A DNA stretch of 64,000 nucleotides from NCBI GenBank assembly GCA_965200145.1, contig CBDATG010000003.1:558001-622000 (forward strand), read 5' to 3'. The DNA is from CBDATG01 sp965200145 (GTDB taxonomy: Bacteria; Chloroflexota; Dehalococcoidia; Lucifugimonadales; Lucifugimonadaceae). The notes beneath the pieces were generated by a model, which was not told where the DNA came from, searched no databases, and saw only the letters and a list, made by a program, of their open reading frames with translations. Position numbers and translations under genes: made by a program. Numbering within the stretch: position 1 is the first letter of the stretch; every line of letters begins with the position of its first letter. This document shows positions 60,089 through 64,000 of the stretch, one piece after another.

Positions 60089-61684
60089 TTGCGGCGATTG
60101 TTTGGCGGCGCGCCGTTGGGAGTTGCGCTTACGGCTACGCTGGTAGTCGTGGCTGCGACGTTGCCCTTGGTGTATCTATTCGTGCGCGGGCTTGGCGGGG
60201 GAGAGCAGATGTGGGAATGGATATCGCGAGCGTCGGCGTTGATGGTGCTGTTCCGCACTGTGGTTACGATTGCGGTTGTGACTATCGTGTCGCTGTTGGT
60301 GGCCGTCCCTTGTGCGTGGCTGACAGCGCGGACAGACATACCGTTTCGTCGTGTGCTATCGGTTGGATTGGCGTTGCCGTTGGTTGTGCCGAGCTTGGTT
60401 ATGGCGACGACATTGATCGAGGCGTTCGGTCCGCGCGGTGCATTGCAACGGATGTTGGAGCCGCTCGGTGTAGACGAGTTGCCGGATATCTACGGGCTTG
60501 AGGGTGCGACGTTGGTGCTAGTGCTGATGAGTTATCCGTATATCTACCTGTCTGTGCGTGGTGCTTTGTCGGGTCTCGACCCTGAGCTGCGTGAAGCGTG
60601 TCGGGCGATGGGTTACGGAGCTGTGGCAACATTCCGTCGTGTTACTTTGCCGCTGCTGGGGCCGTCGATCGGTTCAGGTGCAATCTTGGCGTCTCTGTAC
60701 ACGCTTTCGGACTATGGTGGGGTTGCGCTGATGCGTCATGACACGTTGACGGTGTCGATCATGACGAACTATCAGACGGCGGTGGACCGGACGGCCGGAG
60801 CTGCGATGTCCATGGTGCTAGTGATTTTCGTGGTGGTGCTCTTGGGAGTTGAATGGATTTGGCGTAGGCCTGGAGCGCGGTTTGACGATGCTGGTCCGGG
60901 TTCGGGTCGCGTGGCCCAGGTCGCCGGCCTAGGGATGTGGCGATGGCCAGCGTTCCTTTTTGCGCTGATACCCGTAGTTGTGGGTCTTTTGGTTCCAGTT
61001 GCAGTCTTACTTAATTGGTTAGTGCGCGGTCTTGCGCGTGGTCAAGATGTCATATCGGTTTGGGAGTCGGCGTTCAACTCATTGCAGGCAGGAGTGCTGG
61101 CATCGGTTGCGACGGTGGTGGCTGCGTTCCCGTTGGCGTTTCTCACGGTGCGTTATCGTAGCCGTTTCAGCGGCTTGATAGAGCGTGCGACTTATGTTGG
61201 GTTTGGTTTGCCTGGTGTTGTGGTTGCGTTGTCGTTGGTGTTCTTCGCGGTGAACTTCGCTTTGTTCGTGTACCAGTCGATCTGGCTGTTAGTGTTCGCC
61301 TACGTCGTTCTATTCCTACCTGTGGCAGTAGGAACGATGCGATCTGGTTTGTTGCAGGTTTCGCCGCGTTTGGAGGAGGCATCGCGCTCTTTGGGATTGC
61401 GGCAATGGCAGACGGTTCTGCGGGTTACCGTCCCCATACTGGCACCTAGCATTCTTGCCGGGTCTGCGATGGTGTTCCTGTTGACGATGAAGGAGCTTCC
61501 TGCGACGTTGATTCTCGGTCCGACGGGATTTGACACGCTGGCTACATCGATATGGTCGGCGGCATCGGAGGCTTTCTTCACTCGGACGGCGTTGTCGTCG
61601 CTTATACTGGTAATCGTTGCGGGATTGCCGACGGCCTGGCTGATGTTGCGCGAACGTTCCTTGTCAGGTCGTGGTCCTGGCTGA
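60089..61684 (+). CDS. Iron(III) ABC transporter permease (FbpB-like, fused halves)
   Basis: This 531-residue protein has about twelve TM helices and two EAA loops: EACRAMGYGAVATFRRVTLP and EASRSLGLRQWQTVLRVTVP. The two-domain BPD arrangement is typical of FbpB/SfuB. The TTG start at 60089 is used; there is a 159-bp gap after the binding protein. It forms the pore for ferric iron. Confidence 0.95.
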   Translation: MRRLFGGAPLGVALTATLVVVAATLPLVYLFVRGLGGGEQMWEWISRASALMVLFRTVVTIAVVTIVSLLVAVPCAWLTARTDIPFRRVLSVGLALPLVVPSLVMATTLIEAFGPRGALQRMLEPLGVDELPDIYGLEGATLVLVLMSYPYIYLSVRGALSGLDPELREACRAMGYGAVATFRRVTLPLLGPSIGSGAILASLYTLSDYGGVALMRHDTLTVSIMTNYQTAVDRTAGAAMSMVLVIFVVVLLGVEWIWRRPGARFDDAGPGSGRVAQVAGLGMWRWPAFLFALIPVVVGLLVPVAVLLNWLVRGLARGQDVISVWESAFNSLQAGVLASVATVVAAFPLAFLTVRYRSRFSGLIERATYVGFGLPGVVVALSLVFFAVNFALFVYQSIWLLVFAYVVLFLPVAVGTMRSGLLQVSPRLEEASRSLGLRQWQTVLRVTVPILAPSILAGSAMVFLLTMKELPATLILGPTGFDTLATSIWSAASEAFFTRTALSSLILVIVAGLPTAWLMLRERSLSGRGPG

Positions 61685-62918
61685 TTCCGCAGTCCGTTGG
61701 ATTAGAGGGAATCGCGATTTGAGGATCTTCAGGTCTCGGCGACGCGTCCGGAATTCGCCTGACCACAGCACGTTGCCGCATGGCGACGCGACTGGCGTGA
61801 TTCACCTTGAGGGTGTGGAGACGCGATACGAACCTGACGAGCCGCGAGTTTTGTCGGGTTTCAATCTGTTGGTACAACAGGGAGAAGCCGTTGCATTGCT
61901 TGGTCCGAGTGGCGTAGGGAAGACGACGGCATTGAGGACGATAGCAGGATTTGAGCAGGTGTTAGGTGGTTATGTAAGGATCGGCGGTAGGTTGGTTGCA
62001 TCACCGTTTATCCACGTTCCGCCAGAGGAGCGGAACTTAGGGCTTGTATTCCAGTCGTATGCTCTGTTCCCCCACTTGACAGTAGAGGAGAACATCAGCT
62101 TTGGCATCCGCGGTAAATCGGAGTCTGTGAAACCTGGCCAGGTGGGTGAGGTGATGGAGATGTGCGGTTTGACGGAGTTGCGGTCTCGAGCGGTGCAGGA
62201 GTTGTCAGGCGGTCAGCAGCAGCGCGTGGCGATTGCGAGGGCGATTGCGCCTGACAATGTGGCCATATTGATGGATGAGCCTTTCTCTAACCTTGATCCG
62301 GGTCTGGTCAACCGGTTGCGTCGTGAGGTTAGGCGCATCATCCAAGAGTCGAATATGACGGCGATCTTGGTCACTCACGATCGAGAGACGGCGTTCTTGA
62401 CATCGGACCGCATAGCGGTGATGCATGAAGGTAAGGTTGCACAGGTAGGCACGGCGGAGGAGATCTACGCCCGACCGAAGACTCAACATGTGGCGAGGAC
62501 GATAGGCCATGGTGCCTTCATACGCGGCAACTGGCGGGCTGGTCTTGTGTTCACTGAGGCGGGTAGTTTTCCTGCTACATCTGCGAATGGGGTTGCGCCG
62601 CGCGATGGTGAAGAGGTGCTGGCACTGATGCGCGCGTCAGAGCTGCGCCTTCGTGCACACGATACGCCGGGGGCATCTGAGGATGGATACTTTCCTAGTC
62701 TTGCGTCCGCGGTACCTTGTGGTGAGGATTGCCGATGTGCTGCACGCATCGCTTCGCGCGAGTTTCATGGTGATTTCACGAACTTCGAGGTGATGCTGCC
62801 GTCGGGCGCAAGGCTGAGGGTTAGGCGCAGGAGTCACGTCTCGAGCCCGCCGGACGGTTCGGCAGTGACGATAGAGACTGTGCCGGGTGCGTCGGTGATC
62901 GTATATCCGACGGACTAG
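61671..62918 (+). CDS. Iron(III) ABC transporter ATPase (FbpC-like)
   Basis: Two starts are possible: GTG 61671, overlapping the permease by 14 bp, or GTG 61797, which removes a 42-residue basic stretch not found in the family. The core has Walker A GPSGVGKTT, Q-loop VFQSYALFPHLTV, signature LSGGQQQRVAIARAI, Walker B AILMDEPFSNLD and switch His LVTHDRETAF. The C-terminal TOBE-type part contains an unusual CGEDCRCAA cluster that might sense metal. It energises iron uptake. Confidence 0.94.
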   Translation: MVLADSAVRWIRGNRDLRIFRSRRRVRNSPDHSTLPHGDATGVIHLEGVETRYEPDEPRVLSGFNLLVQQGEAVALLGPSGVGKTTALRTIAGFEQVLGGYVRIGGRLVASPFIHVPPEERNLGLVFQSYALFPHLTVEENISFGIRGKSESVKPGQVGEVMEMCGLTELRSRAVQELSGGQQQRVAIARAIAPDNVAILMDEPFSNLDPGLVNRLRREVRRIIQESNMTAILVTHDRETAFLTSDRIAVMHEGKVAQVGTAEEIYARPKTQHVARTIGHGAFIRGNWRAGLVFTEAGSFPATSANGVAPRDGEEVLALMRASELRLRAHDTPGASEDGYFPSLASAVPCGEDCRCAARIASREFHGDFTNFEVMLPSGARLRVRRRSHVSSPPDGSAVTIETVPGASVIVYPTD

Positions 62919-63029
62919 AGTCGGTTCGCCACCGATGCGCACGGTACGGCCTTGCGTTTCCTATAATCAGCACTGTCGGCGTTGCGGATTTCGCGCGCCG
63001 GAGATATCGGTATCAACAGGAGGTAAAAC

Positions 63030-63140
63030 ATGCCCAAAGGTGGGAGCGGAAAAGGCGGGGGCGGTAACTGGCCCAGCACAACTGGGAATCCGTCAGGTGG
63101 CGGTCGCGGTAATGCGCCGTCAGGTGGCGGGAAGAAGTAG
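63030..63140 (+). CDS. 36-residue glycine-rich protein before MTase copy 3
   Basis: A strong ribosome-binding site (AGGAGGT, about six bases before ATG 63030) supports translation. The peptide begins MPKGGSGKGGGG and ends with PSGGGKK, with repeated PSGGG blocks and basic ends, no Cys and no hydrophobic segment, so it is likely disordered and may bind nucleic acid. It lies 170 bp before the methyltransferase. The family is unknown to me; the good initiation signal makes it credible despite its small size. Confidence 0.7.
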   Translation: MPKGGSGKGGGGNWPSTTGNPSGGGRGNAPSGGGKK

Positions 63141-63150
63141 CCTTCAGCTT

Positions 63151-63241
63151 ACCGGGCTGGTCCGGCTTAACGGCGAGGGTCAGCCCGGTCCCGCGCCTGT
63201 GTTTCACGGCACGCATCACATATCAGGTCGGCCGTGCCGTG
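63151..63241 (+). promoter_or_regulatory. Two tandem hairpins between the Gly-rich ORF and MTase copy 3
   Basis: ACCGGGCTG (63151-63159) pairs with CAGCCCGGT (63181-63189). Then CACGGCACG (63205-63213) pairs with CGTGCCGTG (63233-63241). Both 9-bp stems are perfect. They could act as a terminator, an attenuator or a structured regulatory RNA controlling the methyltransferase gene. Confidence 0.6.
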
Positions 63242-63310
63242 GGCATATTGGATATCAGGTTCGCATAGTGCGGTGCGTTTCTTTGCGGGTGCGTCATTGA
63301 TGGATCGAGC

Positions 63311-64000
63311 ATGAGACCCCCTGTCAATACCCTGTACTACGGCGACTGCCTGGAGGTGATGTCGGAGTGGGATGATGACGTTGCAGACTTGATCTACCTC
63401 GATCCGCCGTTCAACTCGAACGCCCGGTACAACATACTCTTTGGTCAAGGTAACGGCGGCAAGCGTCGTGGGGAGCGTCGTGCCCAGATGATGGCGTTTG
63501 ACGACACTTGGCACTGGGATGCGGCGGCAGTAGAGCGTTACATGCTGATCGAACGTTCGCAGACGCATCCTGCGCGCGAAGCATTAGCAGGGTTTCGCGC
63601 GTTGCTTGGTGACGGCGGTATGTTGGCGTATCTCGTCTACATGGCTGACCGCCTAATCACACTACGGCGCGTTTTGAAACCGCATGGGACGATTTACTTA
63701 CATTGCGACACAACGGCGGGTGCCTATCTGAAGTTGCTGATGGACAATGTTTTCGGCGCTGACAATTTGGTCAACGAGATTGTTTGGAACTATGGGACAC
63801 CTTCTGGCGGCAGGGTCTCTGGACGTAGACTCGTGAAGGCACACGATACGTTGTATGTGTACGCACGCCGCTACTCTCGCCACGTATTCCACCGTCAATA
63901 CACACCCTACGACGACGATTACATCGAGTCATGGTTCCGGCACACCGATGAGGATGGTCGTCGCTACCAGACTCGCTCGCGTGACGGGACGGTGATCAGG
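63311..64000 (+). CDS. DNA methyltransferase, N-terminal part (copy 3, cut by window edge)
   Basis: The open frame runs from ATG 63311 to the edge, 230 residues. Catalytic DPPF lies at 31-34 after YGDCLEVM, followed by the conserved methyltransferase part MLAYLVYMADRLITLRRVLK and GTIYLHCDTTAGAYLKLLMD, closely parallel to copies 1 and 2 (TIYLHCDTTA against SIYLHCDNTA in copy 2). Motif I and any HNH domain are beyond the window. By the family order it is a beta-class N6-adenine or N4-cytosine enzyme. Confidence 0.9.
   Translation, partial: MRPPVNTLYYGDCLEVMSEWDDDVADLIYLDPPFNSNARYNILFGQGNGGKRRGERRAQMMAFDDTWHWDAAAVERYMLIERSQTHPAREALAGFRALLGDGGMLAYLVYMADRLITLRRVLKPHGTIYLHCDTTAGAYLKLLMDNVFGADNLVNEIVWNYGTPSGGRVSGRRLVKAHDTLYVYARRYSRHVFHRQYTPYDDDYIESWFRHTDEDGRRYQTRSRDGTVIR

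Overview
The window looks like ordinary bacterial chromosome interrupted by several accessory patches. The gene content fits a free-living aerobe of the Chloroflexota, possibly a SAR202/Dehalococcoidia-like lineage. The grounds are a caa3-type oxidase with a diheme CoxB, many lipoproteins with Thr/Pro-rich linkers, CaiB-type CoA transferase and mandelate-racemase-type enzymes, Obg-NadD-PyrE, and a bacterial AraM/EgsA-type glycerol-1-phosphate dehydrogenase. This placement is inference from gene families only; no marker phylogeny was run.

Layout, left to right. 1-4.9 kb: a partial SDR, a large gamma-type adenine methylase/restriction-like protein, a tRNA-Ser with a nearby partial copy of its 3' part, and mutM. 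4.9-11.9 kb: a leftward operon for a MacAB-like export system (very long adaptor, ATPase, permease) followed by two paralogous lipoproteins. 12.1-13.9 kb: glycerol-1-phosphate dehydrogenase plus a nucleotidyltransferase. 14-18.9 kb: a repeat-bearing spacer, a small membrane protein, a 1208-residue type IIG-like restriction-modification protein and a small companion ORF. 18.9-28.2 kb: CBS protein, cytidylate-kinase-like protein, a pteridine-reductase-like SDR with folE, an enolase-superfamily enzyme, a MntA/HepT toxin-antitoxin pair, a CoA transferase and gyrB.

28.2-34.4 kb is the main accessory island, inserted between gyrB and pyrE. It opens with an array of 7-bp words repeated every 11 bp just upstream of a promoter. 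It holds three genes of unknown function whose start codons are preceded by related leader sequences, a stand-alone IS1595-type zinc-ribbon protein with a probable leaderless promoter, a DNA methyltransferase fused to an HNH nuclease, and a HEPN-like protein. Two further members of the same methyltransferase family lie at 46.1 kb (immediately after tRNA-Val, also with an HNH domain) and at the right edge (63.3 kb, truncated by the window). The last is preceded by a 36-residue glycine-rich ORF and two strong hairpins. With the two large methylases on the left, the window carries five DNA methyltransferase genes.

34.5-46 kb is housekeeping again: pyrE-nadD-obg, folB, an epimerase, an alpha/beta hydrolase, rdgB, and the cytochrome oxidase cluster coxB-ctaD-ctaE-subunit IV-ctaG. 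47.9-63 kb: an orphan peptide-type binding lipoprotein, a 2TM protein, a Swt1-like HEPN protein, a large FAD/Fe-S dehydrogenase, a TerC-family protein, a GreA with an unusual N-terminal domain, a HypE/AIR-synthase-like protein, a lipoprotein with an internal duplication, and an iron ABC transporter (binding protein, permease, ATPase).
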